A stretch of DNA of 64,000 nt, taken from contig OX328132.1 in the NCBI GenBank assembly GCA_946811695.1, positions 52,948,859 to 53,012,858 of the forward strand, written 5' to 3'. The notes below the pieces were generated by a model. It ran no database searches. It worked only from the letters and a program-made list of their open reading frames with translations, and had not been told where the DNA came from. The stretch comes from Gonocerus acuteangulatus (taxonomy: Eukaryota > Arthropoda > Insecta > Hemiptera > Coreidae). Each line of letters opens with the position of its first letter. Position 1 is the first letter of the stretch. Positions 24,701 through 39,700 of the stretch are shown here, piece by piece. A program made the position numbers and the translations under genes.

Positions 24701-27700
24701 AGAGTTGGCACTATAAGAGACCAAAGATTGCTCAATAGAAATTAGAATTGCTTTCTCAAAGGAGAAAAAGTGACAATATCAAATGGCTCTTAGTTGGGAA
24801 GATAAGCTTCTAAATTGCAGATGGAAAGATAACAATGTAGTTTGGTGCTAATGACACGTGCACTCGGAGCTCATGTAATTTTAAAAAAACAATGTAGTTA
24901 TTTGTATTTCCTTGGATGTTTGAGCAGCCAGAGGAAGACTTGTAAGATGATATTCCTAAGCAGACATAAAACACATAAGCATTTATCAACCTAAAATAGT
25001 TGCAGCTTATAATAAAGGAATGGACTGGGAAGATAAGATGGATCAGGCCATTGCCTGTTACAAAATTAATATTTATGGGGAGAAATGGTGTTGGCCAATT
25101 TTCACCTGGCTATTAGATCTTGCCTGAGTTAACAGCTATTATCTGTTTGTGAAAAACATAACATTTCTCAGCTTGATTTTATGCAGGAATTAGCAAAACA
25201 TTACCTGACTTTAAACGGGTCTGAAAGAAAAGTATTGGCCGGCCTTCAAAGTCAATAGACTCTTCTATGTCTAGAGTCACCAGTTCTATAAGGTATAATG
25301 AGCGACATTATATTGTGTACAGTGAGGGAAAACAGAGGAAAAGGTGCACTAGACTAAACTGTCACAGTGTGTGGTAAGTGTAACTAGGACTGTATGTATG
25401 CCTTCTCACTTCTGGCACCATGAGTTACGATACTGTAACATATTGTTTTAGAATAAGAAAAGCACTTGTATACCTTATGTTCTTCTTAAGCTTATTTATG
25501 AATGAAAAAAGGAGGGTGAGTTCAAGCTCTTTTCCAATCCCAAAGTTTCTGCCATTTCAATACTGCCATTATTTCTTATTATGTATATCCCCAGGTTTTC
25601 AATTTAACAATTGGAATTCCCTTCATCTTCAATGAGGCCAATAGCTAAGTATTATTAAATGTATTGGTGAACTCAGAGCTGTGTAGTATTAATTAAATTC
25701 AAAGGCCAATTCCACAGTGCTATATACATATTTTAATTTCATCATTTATTGTTTTTAGTATCTCAATCGCCGTTGTATATTAGAATCAGAATGTTATGAT
25801 ATGCGAAAACCTCGGGAAATGACTTCTTACAACACAAGGAACAACCCTTGGAAGCCATTTGAGGGGAAGTGTGTTTTAGAATGTCCTACTGGCTATTTGG
25901 AAGTTGAAGATGCACACGGACGATATAAATGTGAAGTTTGTAAAGGTAACATATTTTTAGTATTAAAATTAATCATTAGCTTTCTGGTTTTCTGGTCATA
26001 ATTTTAAATCACTTGAAATTGGATTATTTTTTGGCATTTAGTTAGGCAAAATATATTAATGTCTGTAAGAACATTAATATATTTTGCCTAACTTTGAAAT
26101 ACAGCTGATTGTATATCATGTATACAAAGTGAAATGAATGTGAAAAGATGGATTAATATAATTCTAGATGCCCATCAAGCAAAATTATTCAGTACTGATC
26201 TGGAGAAAATGAGTAATTCCAACTACAGCCCATTTTACAAATTTCTTTCATTATCCCCAGGCCTACCTCATGAATTTCCCTCCATGGGGCTGCCTTTCGT
26301 AATTGCAAAAACCATAGCTCAGTTGAGGACAGCCAGCAACTATAATATCAAATTTTCAATAAAAAATATACATTATTCTATTAACCCAAAGGAAATCTGC
26401 ACCCTCTGTAATTATAATTCATATGAAGACATTTTCCATTTTATTTTACATTGTCCTATTTACTCCCCCATTAGAAGCCAATTCCTCCAGTTTATCAACC
26501 AACCTACTGATAATATCCAACTACACCAAGTCTTAAACAGTGCCTCAAAAATTGAATATATACACATTTATAATTACATAAAAAACTCCTTGAAATTGAG
26601 AGCGTCATTAATTTCTGATTGACATAATAATAAATAAAAAAACAACAAAAAAAAACTAGATTTTCAAATAAAAACCAACACTTAATATTAAGTTTTTTGC
26701 ACTGTTTTCTCTAAGTATAATTTAAATGCTTACATCTTAGTTATGAAATTGTATTATATAAATTTAGAATATGTATAGAAATATTCCTTTAATTTAGTGC
26801 GTAGAAGATGTATTTATTTTCATTTATTTTTAGATAAATTTTATTATTTCATACAGCATCTGTGTCTTATGTAAAGAGAACATATGTGCGTACGTTTGTG
26901 TTTATGCTTATGAATATATTACTAACATAGGACTAAAAACATTATATAAGGCCAACACCTTGCAATGGGGAAACCTTGTATGCAATAAATAAATAAAAAA
27001 AAAATATATCATGTATTAATAATTAAATCAATTTTTTTTTGCTATTATTTTGAAAAACACCCTCCCTTTCATGTAGTCTTCAGGCCAGTTTTAATAACTT
27101 CAGATATCAAAGTTTTGGGAAAATAAAAATAAAGTAGTAAGTTTTGCACAAAAACACTATTCATATACTTTACAAAAGATAATTTACCAGGCCTTAAACC
27201 AAAACCCAGTTATTCCAATCTACACTTCATCACCTTACAGTTAGGTTTCAGGCCTCCATTAACACCAGAGAGAGGCTCAACAAGTAAAAAATAGTGAGTT
27301 TAAAAATTATAAAGAGTATCAGAGAAGGTGTAGATGATCACCCTGAAGGGGTTCAGTCATTTATTAAATAAAACTACATTTTATAACCAGAATGAGTTAT
27401 TTTTTTTTTGTCAATGTTTTGGCTTGAATTCATCTGATGCTACATCGAAAAATATTCGACACGTGTCCGAGCGTTCCGTCCAATGCGCCTTAGGAGCCGA
27501 GAAATAAAATAAAATAGTTTGAAAGTGCTTTATTTTTTATATCAAGTTTAGAAAATGATATCGACATGATTCTTTCACCAACTCATTTGTTTTATAGAGT
27601 AGAATAAAAGAAAAATATAATAATTAAACAATAATTTATATTTCCTCAAATATATTCAAAAATATGGTTACGTTTTCAGGTAAACAAGTATTATAAATTT

Positions 27701-30700
27701 TTTCACACCAAAAATAATAGCAGATTTGAAATCAGCACCCCAAGAAATCCTAATATAGTGAATATCATTGAAAACAAAAAATAATGATTTTTCCCAGTGT
27801 GGAAGAGGCTAAATGTTTGTAAGCGAAAAAGTAAAGTGAGTTTTGGAATTCAATATCTCCCCTTGAGATATTCCGATTTTTACGTCATTGAAATCTATCG
27901 AAAGAAGAAAGACTCCTTTTTCAAACCATATAAATGACTATTGTATTATCTCAAAAGGTACTTGCGAAAAATGGTTCTCAAAATAAAAATAAAATGTACA
28001 CTTTTTTGCATATAACGTTAATTCCAGAACACGTAGAAACACCCCGATTGGACGGAAATGTGTCACATTATGGCTTTTATCGACCCTCCAAGTTTGGTTT
28101 AAATCGGGTAAATGTTCTTTGAAATAAAGCCGGATTCTTGAATCTTTAACAAAATTTTAAGGGTCCCCCCTCAGCGAAATTTAAACTACATTTTTTTTTT
28201 TTTTTTTGTAATATTCCCAAAACTTGAATTTAGGGGTTTTTCAATGTGCTAAAAACGAATTTGACATCCGTTTTTAAATCATTTTTTTTTTATAATCGAT
28301 AACTTTTTAAATGTAGGTATATGGAATATTTTGGCAGAATAATTACTTCTATAGAGTCGAGTATGTAAAATAATTTTTTATTTAAAAACGGATTACTGGG
28401 CCTCCCTATATACTTCTTGCTACTCACTCATTTCGATGAACCGAGATTATTTTTCCAGTTTTTGTGTTCCACGCGCAGACGGTTCGTCGGATCCAAAAAT
28501 GTCTCTCTGAAATGAAACGAAAATGAAACAAAATATCCATCCGATGGGTTATTCAAACACGATTATCTCGTAAAATATTCAAGCTAAAACACCTTGGTCT
28601 CATCTTAAAGATAATTTAATAAGCTACAACTTTTGTCTTGTGGTGTTTTTTCGTACAACGCTTCGTTTAAGTTATAAATCGGGATTTGTCCAAAAACACG
28701 GTTTTTTGCGTTTTTCTCGAAAACTTCTTTCTCAAAGGACTTTTTGGCTTAGGTTTTTGATTCCCCATCGATATACGAAGCCTGTCGGGTTAAGACTGGC
28801 CGTTTATTTTGGGGGCAGAGGACTATTTTGCATCCCATTTGTAGTTCAGTGGCGCAAAAATGAGCGTTCTATCTGAAAATGTACAGGAGCTACTCAAACT
28901 TTTGTCTTTTTTAAAAACTACTGGCTATTTTATATAAAAACTAAGTTTTCGGAATTTGTGATCAATGTATCGTAAATAAAGACCACATTTGTAGAATCTA
29001 AATTAAATTTCCAATAAGAAACACCCATTATTGAAATATTACCATGTAAATTAAGAGCTATATTAAAAGTCATATAGATGAGGATATTTAATATTAGTGT
29101 TTTATTAAATTATTCAATATTTTCTTAATCAGTTATTTTTAGACTTAGAGGTTTGCCTCCACCTCAAAATTTGCATTATTTAAGACAATAAAATGCTAAG
29201 GCTTTAAAATGGTACCACGTAGTTTTAGAAAAAAATCTATTTCAATCTATTTTGTTCTGATTTTTAAGTCAAAACCAATAAATGTACTTTAGCGTGAACG
29301 AGCCATTCTGAACAAATTCTTTAATTTCACATGACGATGGTGATGTCCCATCCTTCCCAAAGTACATGCAAGTGAAGGCATGACAAGTAAAGAACACTTG
29401 CAACAATGCAGACATCACATTGCACATTGACAGCCTGGATGGCCTTTGTGCATTGCTCTGCTGTAATCTGTTCCCAGTCCCATCTGATGTGATGGCTGAG
29501 GTGCTCGCTTGAGCCAATGGGCCCCCCCTGTAGACCAAATCTTTACTGTGTCCCCATGCGAATATATCCCACCACATCCTATCTAACGGCATGGATAGTT
29601 ATTGTATAACCAATTTCGGATGGCCCTCCCGTGGTGGGCTGGACAACTGTCGACTTGGAACTAGCTTCTTAATCTCCATGCCAAGAGGACTTGCTCCAAG
29701 AGCAACGACAGTTTATTATTGAAGAATGCGTGGAAAGACTCTGTGTTAAGTCGAGGGATCAAAAAATAGGGACCTATTATGTCTTTATTCCACTCAAAAT
29801 CCAAGGGGTCAAACCTTTGAACAGTATTTAAATTGATTATTATGAATTATTAGAAGAAGAAATTGTTATTTTATAATTATTTATGCAGTCCAGTGTTAAA
29901 TTTCAAATGGGGCATGTGCTTCTGAGGGATTTTTGTATTTTTTTTTTCAATGAGGTTTGGGATGTATGGAAAGGACCTAAATAGGGGAACTACAGTATCC
30001 TGAGAGGTGGGTTTGGTATTTTCAAAGTAATTTAAGAGGAAGGTGATCATGTGTTTTGGGAAGCCATTAGCCTTTAATATTTCTAGTAGTTGGGATTTGT
30101 TCTTAGTGTGAAATTTAGGGATTGGTGAGATAGGATGAGGGATCGATATATTATGGCGTTTGGTGGTATTTAGAATTCGATGTGTAGGATGTGATGACTT
30201 GTAATAATAATTTTGGTTTGAGAGTAGCCTTATTAATAGCCTGCTTCTCAAATTCTTCCATAAAGATGTCGGCTACCACCGGTGAGAGAGGGCTCCCCAT
30301 CACCACTCCATCCTTTTGTTTGTATATAACATCTTTGTATTGTAAATAACAGGACGTAAGGCATACCTCTGCTAGCTTCATCATCTTGCCTTGGAGCAGA
30401 TTCTTATCACGGATAATGGCAAGGGAGTCCATAACTGGTAGATTCGTGAATAAGGCCTCAACATCAAAGCCCACCAAAACATCACCTTCCTCTATTTTGA
30501 CTTTGCTAAGGATCTCCACTAGGTGTCCTGATTCTTCACAGCAGAAAAAGAGTTTCCAACTGAGGGTTTCAATAGTCTTGCTAAAACCTTACTAGTTCGA
30601 TAGGTTGGAGCTCCAATCATGGAGACGATAGGCCCCAATTCAAGGATCCCCATATCTATGGACTACCCAAAATCCACAAAGACGGTGTCCCATCGAAGCC

Positions 30701-33700
30701 TATTGTCTCCATGATTATCAAGCATTCAGGACCATAGGATGCCAAATTAGAGGAAGTTTACTGTATATCGGAACATAGCTCAGAATAACTGGATCCAATA
30801 CTCAGTCTTGAAAATTATCCAAACCATGATATAGTAATTCAAATTAAATAATGTTAAATAATATAAAAGTGTTTACTTTATTTTCAGGTAAATGTAAAAA
30901 AGAATGTCTCGGTGTTAATGTAGACAGTATAGCAACAGCTCAAGAGCTAAGAGGTTGTACAATTATAAGAGGTGCTCTTGAAATACAGATTCGTGGAGGA
31001 AGTAAGTTTTTCTGTTAATTTCTAATTTTAAATAATTTTATACATATTGAACTTCTCGTGTCCACAATAAATTGTCTATTTTTTTAATAGGTAATGTGGT
31101 TAAAGAGCTTGAAGAAAATTTAAACATGATTGAAGAAATTGATGAATACTTAAAAATTGTTCGATCTTTCCCAATTGTATCTTTGAATTTTCTGAAGAAT
31201 CTCAGGGTAATTCATGGGAAAAGTCTGGAAAGCTCCAAGTATGTTATAGTAAATATTAAAACAAATGTTTATTCTATTTATATAACTTTTTCCATCTTTT
31301 AATTAATCCATGTTTTTCGAGTAAGATAAATAATGTGACAGAGATTGTGAGTGTTTTTAAGTTTATTTAAACAAAGGAAGACTGAAGCCATTTGATTTGA
31401 GTATCAGCTGAGACTTAGATATCAGAAGAAACTAATTGAAAATTTGAATTTGAGCATCTGCCTTCCTTGAACTGATTTTTCCTCAATCTTAGATGACTTT
31501 CTCCACTTTTAACATAATATTTTTTGCACACACAAAGAATGATACCAAAAAAAGCCGATTAACGTTCTTCTGAAACTATGTTATTTTCTAAGTTCCTGTC
31601 CAACTCATCCATATATTTTTGCCTTTTCAACCTACCACATTTATACTCTAAATGCCTCCTTACTAGTAATTACTAGATCAAGTGTGATTCATTTATTCAC
31701 ACATTATTTTTTTACATATTATTTCGATTGTGAGATTAAACAACTAAAATATTCCATAAATTAGGACATAAAATATAGATTAACAAAAAATATGATTTGC
31801 CTTTGTTTTAGTGTAAGCTGATATTAAATGATTTTCATTATTTTTTTGCGAGAAATTACTTTAAGGAAACAAAAAAAGGAAGTTATTATTCCTGGTTCAG
31901 GGTAAGCAGTTGTAATGATAGTGCTGGCCCTTCCCTCCTCTTTTAAATATTTGAATACAATTTATCAATATTATAGTATTTATTAACATTACAAATTGAC
32001 TGCCATTTGCTACTAGAACTTCTAGCTATTGATACTCAGTGTTTTTAACTCAGTAATTAATGATTTATACAGTCCTAAAAAGCTGATAGTTTTGATTATA
32101 TACTTCTGTGGTTGGGTACAACTGCAACACGGCCTTTTCTGAATGCCCAAATGTCTGTTGCCACAATGAATCATCTGGTGAAAAATTCATCAGTGTCTGA
32201 TATGGCGAGTTGGGTCATCTCTTCAGAATATACAAATTACAAAAGTATTGGCAGTGTCTAAGAAAATCATACTTATATGTATTGCCTTTGTCTACCCACA
32301 AATTGAATTATTATCATTTCCCATCCAAACTGATTCGATTTTCTTACAAAGTAATCCCATTAATTCTTAGATTTTTTATTAAAAGATTTGAATGTTGATT
32401 TTACGAGGAAAGGTTTCAGTTGGAAAATAAATATTAAGAAGCTTTTATCAATGTATACATTGTGATACACACTCTAATAATTACTCATTATTGTGACATG
32501 GCGCCCACGGAAATAAGATTTTATATATTTATAATGCAAAAGTAATTTAATCAACATAAATAGGTTTATAAAGCTTCCACTCTTCAAATTTTCAATTACT
32601 TAGTGTTGAATTAAATTATTTTTTTTAACTTACCTATTAATGCTGTTTACTTATGTATAAAACTACGTCAATAGGTAAGTGAATATATTCATTAAAACTG
32701 AAGATAGACAATCTTGGTAGTCTTAATAAAACATTCATTCGCCAGGAAATGGAAGCTAGTTATTTAATTAAATTGTTCAAATCACAAGGAAAAAGATGGA
32801 AGGTAATATGTAGAACTCATCTAAATGATGGTAAAAAAAAAGAATATTCATGTAATATTTAAATTAGTATGTAAATTACATATTTATGCATTTAAAAGAT
32901 TGTTATTTATTTCATTCTTATTTTCAGATATGCTTTGGTTGTTCTAGACAACCAAAACCTTGTAGAACTCTGGGATTGGGATAATCATAAAGATTTCCAA
33001 ATAAATGGAAAACTATTCTTTCATTTTAATCCAAAATTGTGCCTATCAAAAATCCAAAAACTGAAAGAAGTAGCTGGTTTGCCAGATTATACTGAACTGG
33101 AAGTAGCAACAAATTCTAATGGTGATAAAGTTGCTTGTAAGTTTCTGTAAATATCAGAATATTCTATTTTAAAAGAAAGCATTTATCATTATATTATTAA
33201 TTTGAGAGATTTTCTTGTGGATCTGATTTTTTATTAGTCTTTTGAGATAGCTTTACTAGTTCTTTGCCAGAAGTATTTAAATTAATAATTACAGTCTATT
33301 TGTTATTCTAGAATAATTAAATAATTTTAAAGACTTGATTTATTACAAATCAAATTAAAAATCAAATTGAAGTTTCTTCCCAATGAAATGGATTTAAAGA
33401 TCACATTGGACATCGCATTGGACTATTTAAAGTTTGCCACACTTTCTTAAAATCCATGTTGGAGCTCGGAATTTTTTAAGTGAGTCCATATATGAAAGAA
33501 AGTTGATCTGCTACAAGCAGGACTCGAACCCACATTGGCATACATCTTCAGAACTAGATGCATAACATTAATTCTGCTTGTATTTAAAATTTGTTGTTGA
33601 TCTGAATTGATCTTTCTGAGCTGTAAAACGAGCTGCTTATTTAAATGCTCATTTTCCTGCTGGCAATATCATTACTTAATGTTCAGCCTGGAATTTCAAA

Positions 33701-36700
33701 CTTTTGGTTTTGGTAATATTAATATTTAAATTTAAATTTAATTGGTAAATTTAAATTTAATTTAAATTAAATTGGTAAATTTAAATTAAATTGTTAAATT
33801 TAAATTTAAATTTAAATTTAAATTTAAATTTAATATAATTTAGTGACACCTGTTAAATTGATTTAATATATTTTTATTACTCAATCACCACTTCACAAGC
33901 ACTGCAGATATCAGGTACACTTCCTCAGCCTACTCTGCTTCGTTTCGTATCATTTTTCCCCGATTTCAGTCTGTTTAGTCCCTGTACATCAAATCTTTAT
34001 CACTGGCTCAAGACGAGTGCTTTAAGTATGAGTCATTATATCTTGTTTGTGAATGACTAGTTTACCAGAAGTAGTTACATATTTTTTGTCAATAGGCCTT
34101 CCTTATAATATTTAAGAGTATGTCCTCTTATAACATACAAGATACGTTACAGATTTTTATAGTATTAATTTTCTATTTTAAAACTATTCATTCCAAAGGC
34201 ATTATTTGCTTTATTATTAACATTCTCATAAATAAAAATAAGAGGAAAAAGGGTTCAGATAAAGAATAAAATATCTATCATGAGAGATTGCTAAGTAAAT
34301 TGAATAACTCTCTTAATAATAGTTCGCTTAATTGTGTATCATTAAAGGGGTTTAAATTGTTTACTGATTTTTCAAAAGGACATTATACCATATTTAATTC
34401 AGATTCTAATTCAATTAGTTGTTCATCGATAACAAATTTCCACTACTTATTTCTTCTTCTACGTTTGTTTACTTTAATATCACCCTGAAAAATATGAATT
34501 TTTGAATCTTCTACTATTATTTTTTCTCTTACTAATAAATTCTATTTGTTTTTATCGTAGGTAACATAATGGAGCTAAAAGTTAGTGTTTATAAAAAATC
34601 TTCAATAGCAGCTCTGATAAAATGGAATCAATTTGAGCACTACGATTCTCGGACTTTACTTGGCTATGTTGTGTATTTTATTGAAGCTCCATATCGTAAT
34701 GTCACTATGTACGATGGAAGAGATGCATGTGGTGGTGATGGGTAAGTAATTGCTAGACTTTTAACCACTTGTTATAATGTAAATTTTCATTTTAATGTCT
34801 CTGAGAGATGTAATGGGCCAATGAATTAGTAAATCCAGTAAAATATTTTAATTTTGTTGTTGTTTTTTCTTCAATTAGTTCAATATTTTATTGGAGAGTT
34901 CCTTGCTCCTTATCTTCAGAGAGCCATAGCTTTTTCTGATAAAACGTTTAACATAAACGCTCAAATAAAATTTTATTTAGCACTGGATTTACTACGTTCA
35001 ATAAAAAAATTAAAGTTGATTTGTGAGCAGGGAAGAATGATACTTTAATTTTGTGTATTTATTATTATTTATATAAAATATTATGAAATCTTGTTTCATT
35101 TTTCATTGTAAATCACTCATTAAAAAATACAGCTATCATTATTATTTTAGGTGGCGGGTTGATGATGTTTCAGCTTCAGATGTTCCTATAAAAGATGAAA
35201 ACAAAACATCAAATAAAGAAGAACCACATGAACTGAATCATATTCTAACAAGACTTAAACCATTTACACAATATGCATTTTATGTAAAAACGTACACCAT
35301 TGCTAGTGAAAAGAGTGGAGCACAAAGTCCTATTCAGTATTTTAGAACAGATCCTGATAGTAAGTATGTGTAATTGATCAGTGCTGCAGTAAACATTTTT
35401 TATCTGAGCTAATTTATTTTGTACAATTTTATCTATGATTCCACTTCATGCTCTCTATAGCCTGACTTACAATCTTTTATGAATTAATAAAAAAAATCTA
35501 ATTTAAACAAAATAATAATAAGCATAACTTTATAAAAATACTGTTCAGTGTTTAAGTAAACTCATTCTAAAATAGTTTAGATTTATAAATTTGTTAACTT
35601 GTTAGTTAGTGCGAGAGAAAGGAGAATGGGGGAATGATATGCAGGAAGGAATTAATGGTCTCCCCTGCCAAAATTGAATGAAGTTCAAAGTTCTGGCCTC
35701 GCCAGACAAAACACCCTGGCTCTCGCTGAGTCCTCTTGAAATGAAGAACTAATAAACTCCAAAAATTTTAGGGTGGTTATTTAGAATCAGCATTGGATCC
35801 ATTTACTTGAATTTAATGAATAGAAAACCTAATCATAGTCTTCAAATTGTAGTTTGTTTTTACCTATTTATTTTAACAATGTGCAATGATGGGACCTTTT
35901 TGAAATTTTACTAAAAAATGCCCAATAATAATTTTAGCTTTTGTTAATTCAAATTTTTGCAAAAAGAACAGCTTTCAAGAAATAACAAATTTTTTTTTGG
36001 ATTACCTCCCCGTCTCCCTGACCCACAGTAAAAAAGCAGATCCCGCCTAAGTCCTTCCTGGGATCACTTAAGAGTAAGTACAAAACGTGTCTTTGTACTT
36101 TCAGTGTTTTCTGCCAGATTGTAGACTTTTGAGACTGTTAAAAATGTCACCAATCACCATCAAGAATTTTGAGAAAAAATACCCAATGAATGCAAAGATT
36201 ATCTCCTTTTTATATAGATGAAACATAGTGGTCAAGTTCGTTTTGATTATGATAAGTTATTTCAGCTCAAGGATATTTGTATTTGTGTTTCAAGGTACCT
36301 ATGTGTGCTTCTCAATAATGTGCAAAATTATGATAATGTCTCCAGAAAATATGGACATGAAATAATCAAACCTACATTTTTATACTCGTATTTTTATGAT
36401 GCTATGTTAAGTTGTCTCTAAATCTGAATATGCTTCTATTAGTACATAAATATCTAAAATTAATTTTGAGCCTATCAATTTTAAAATCAACAATGCCATC
36501 ATTAACTCAATATTCAGTTTCAATTTTAATGGCATGATTACAATATCTCCTGGGTGAACTCTTTAAAAACCTTTTTAACTAATAGCTTCCCATTTAAAGT
36601 GTAATTTAATGATATTCTGGCTATTTCTCCTTCTAAAAAAAAATCGATTTGGTTTAAACCTCGACAATAAGGAGTAAAATGTAAAGGTTTATGACCAAAA

Positions 36701-39700
36701 GCTCTCAAAATGTCTTATATTTTCTCTCTTTTGAAATAGCTTGTACTCTTTGCATCTTTGTGCCTTTTAATTTTATTGTTAGCTTCAACGCTATATTCCC
36801 TTATCCATTGTACAGAAGACAGGTTATTAGTTGAATATGTTAGACTCTAGTATTTTTCTATAAAATTTTATTTTAGCGTTGTCCATTAGTGCTACACGTA
36901 TGTGTGAGAGTTAGGGGATCAACACTTTTTTATCCAAATTATTAAAAAAGTGATTTTTTAAAAATATATAGTGGTGTGATAAATTCTAAATGTGGAACCT
37001 GATAAGATAATAAGTAACGAATTGGCAGTGAAACCCACTTCTCTTACATAAAATCTATTCCTCTTAAATATTTTACTCAAAGCTCATCCTTCTTCATTTT
37101 ATCATCAGCATGAAATAGATGTTGGTGCTGCAATGTATATCTCATCCAAACATACATACTTTGGCTATTTTTTTTATCCTGAAAAGAAGTATTTTTTCAA
37201 AGGAAATTAATCTTTGCTGCAACTATACCCACCCTCTTATAAATGACTATGACTCTTTCTCTGACTGTCATCTCCAGTAGCCCATTATTCTTAAAAGTTT
37301 ATATGAATACCTTTAACTGCATTCTAGATACCATTATTTGTCAATTGCTTCTTAAGAATTGAGATCAACAGAAAGTACCTATTGATACCACAAAGTGCTG
37401 GTTAGTTTCAGAAGATGAGAATTAATAACCTCAATATGAATTCTTTATTCCATAAACATGCCTAACTAGGACTATAAATATAACTATCAATTTTACGCAA
37501 TCCTAAACATAGGACTTGTCTTCTATAATAATTTTTTCCCAAATGGAATTTTGCACTAAGTCATAATTCTGTGTCCGTTAAATATTTCATTGATTTTCTG
37601 TGGCCATTAAACCTTTGAGTGGTGTAAGTTGATCTGGCTTACCAATCCTTTGGTGTGGTTAGCCCGCAATACAATACTTGTCCCCAGTGCGGCATACGTT
37701 TCCGAGCATCATACATTTATTTTCCCCTCATCCTTTTCGATCCGGGCTATGGACTAGAAAATAAAAAATATTCACAATATTTAAAAATTAACAATAATCA
37801 CATATTTACATTATTAAAAAATTTACATGAGTACCATGGGCATGGCTCTGTCCAACTTGAGGAGAAGTCATCCCCTCAGAGGGCATGGCCTCGTTCGACT
37901 TGAACAGCAGTTAAGCGCGCTCTAGGGGTTAAGCAGGTTGCAATGCATAGATTGACTTCCATATAAATTCAAAGTTTTGATCTGTTTTAATTTCTTTTTG
38001 GCATTTGACCCTTATGACATTAGTCTGATGTTTTTCAACTCTTTAAACCAGGTTTCCCCCAAATGCTAAATAATAATAACAATCTTAAATATTAACATTA
38101 ATGATGATTGCAGCTCCATCTGAGCCGAGAGCTCTCTATGCATTTCCAAATTCAAGCTCAGAACTTGTAATCAATTGGCTTCCTCCAGCTCATCCTAATG
38201 GAAACTTGACACATTATATAGTCACTGGACATTGGGAAAGAGACAGTGAAGAATTCATAGAACAAAGAAATTATTGTACTGAACGTAAGTTTGTATACTC
38301 TATAAATAATTTTGAAGTCAGTATATATATATATATAGGGGAAGGTGTTGTACCTTTGACCACTTTGCACAATTGATTTTTTTTTAGCTTGAATATTAAG
38401 GCTAAATTCATTTTTTTTATTTCATTGTAATTAGTACTCTATTGTTTATCATATTTAATTTTTTCAAGGTTCTAGCTTTACGTTTAATATTTTTTATTAA
38501 TTTTTAAAAAAGTAATTGTACAGTGGTCAAAGGTACAACATGTAGTTGTACCTTTGACCATGGGGTGTTGTACCTCTGACCAGGTAAAAACAACACAGCA
38601 GCACAGAAAAAAAATGGTATTGAGTAATATTATAATTAATTGTAAGTTTAATAAATACAGGACAAGGGGTGGTGTGATTAAAACGAAGTGTCTACCTAGT
38701 AGACACTACGGTGTAGTTTTAGCTTCAACTCAGATTGATGTGATTAAAGAAAGGCTACCACTTCGTAGTTACAACTACCCTAGATGGAGTGGTAGCTGGA
38801 AAAACTGAAGCTACAACTACGGGGTAGATACAACTACCCTGTAGTAGTATCTACCTTCCATGCTGGAACGGGTCAACCCTTTCCTATCCATACAGGATTT
38901 AATTCCTGTTTTCATTAGTACTCTTCCTTGTCAGTCTCTGCTGGGCATATATTCATTCTTGTACTTGAGCAGTAGTTAAGTTGTCCAAAATGTAATCTTC
39001 ATCTGAAGATGAAATATTAACTGATAAGAAACCTCTAGATAGAGATTTGTTGTATAAAAAATTATATTGATTAAATAAACAAAATGACTAATGTACAACT
39101 TGATTTATTATACAAATTATATTGAATCAAAGATACTAATTAATTAGGCGTTAGGCATTCTGATAATTTTAAGATAAAAAGGCTAACATTTTATTTCGCT
39201 TTTCTTCTCCACGAACTTTTGTTGCAACAGGCCAAGTTCCTCAAAATTTAAAGGGTCTTCAAGATTTTTAGCTATATTATATGCAGTACAGCATAGCTCA
39301 TTACTAGTTTTGGTATTCTTTCAAGTGATAAATTTACACAATTGCCAAGAATTGAGAACTTTTGTTTCAGTAGCCTAAAACACGTTCTATATCCACAGCC
39401 CCCCCGAAATTTAATTTTATTTAATCCGTAATAATGCGTCAAAAATGAATTTAATAATATCACTTATTCCAGAAAGAATAAATTTGTTTGGGTGTAAAAT
39501 AGCCCCAAACTCTGCGTTAGCCAAAAATTATTTCCTATATACGTGCCGGCACCAAAGTAATAATTAAAATAGTAATAATATGCTGAAAAATCCAGTCCAA
39601 TGGATAAACGTTTTAACTGTCAAGCACATCCACTAGCAATAGTAGGGTATGGAAGTTTAGCCACAATGTCTTCAACATCAATATCATACAAATTTTCATC

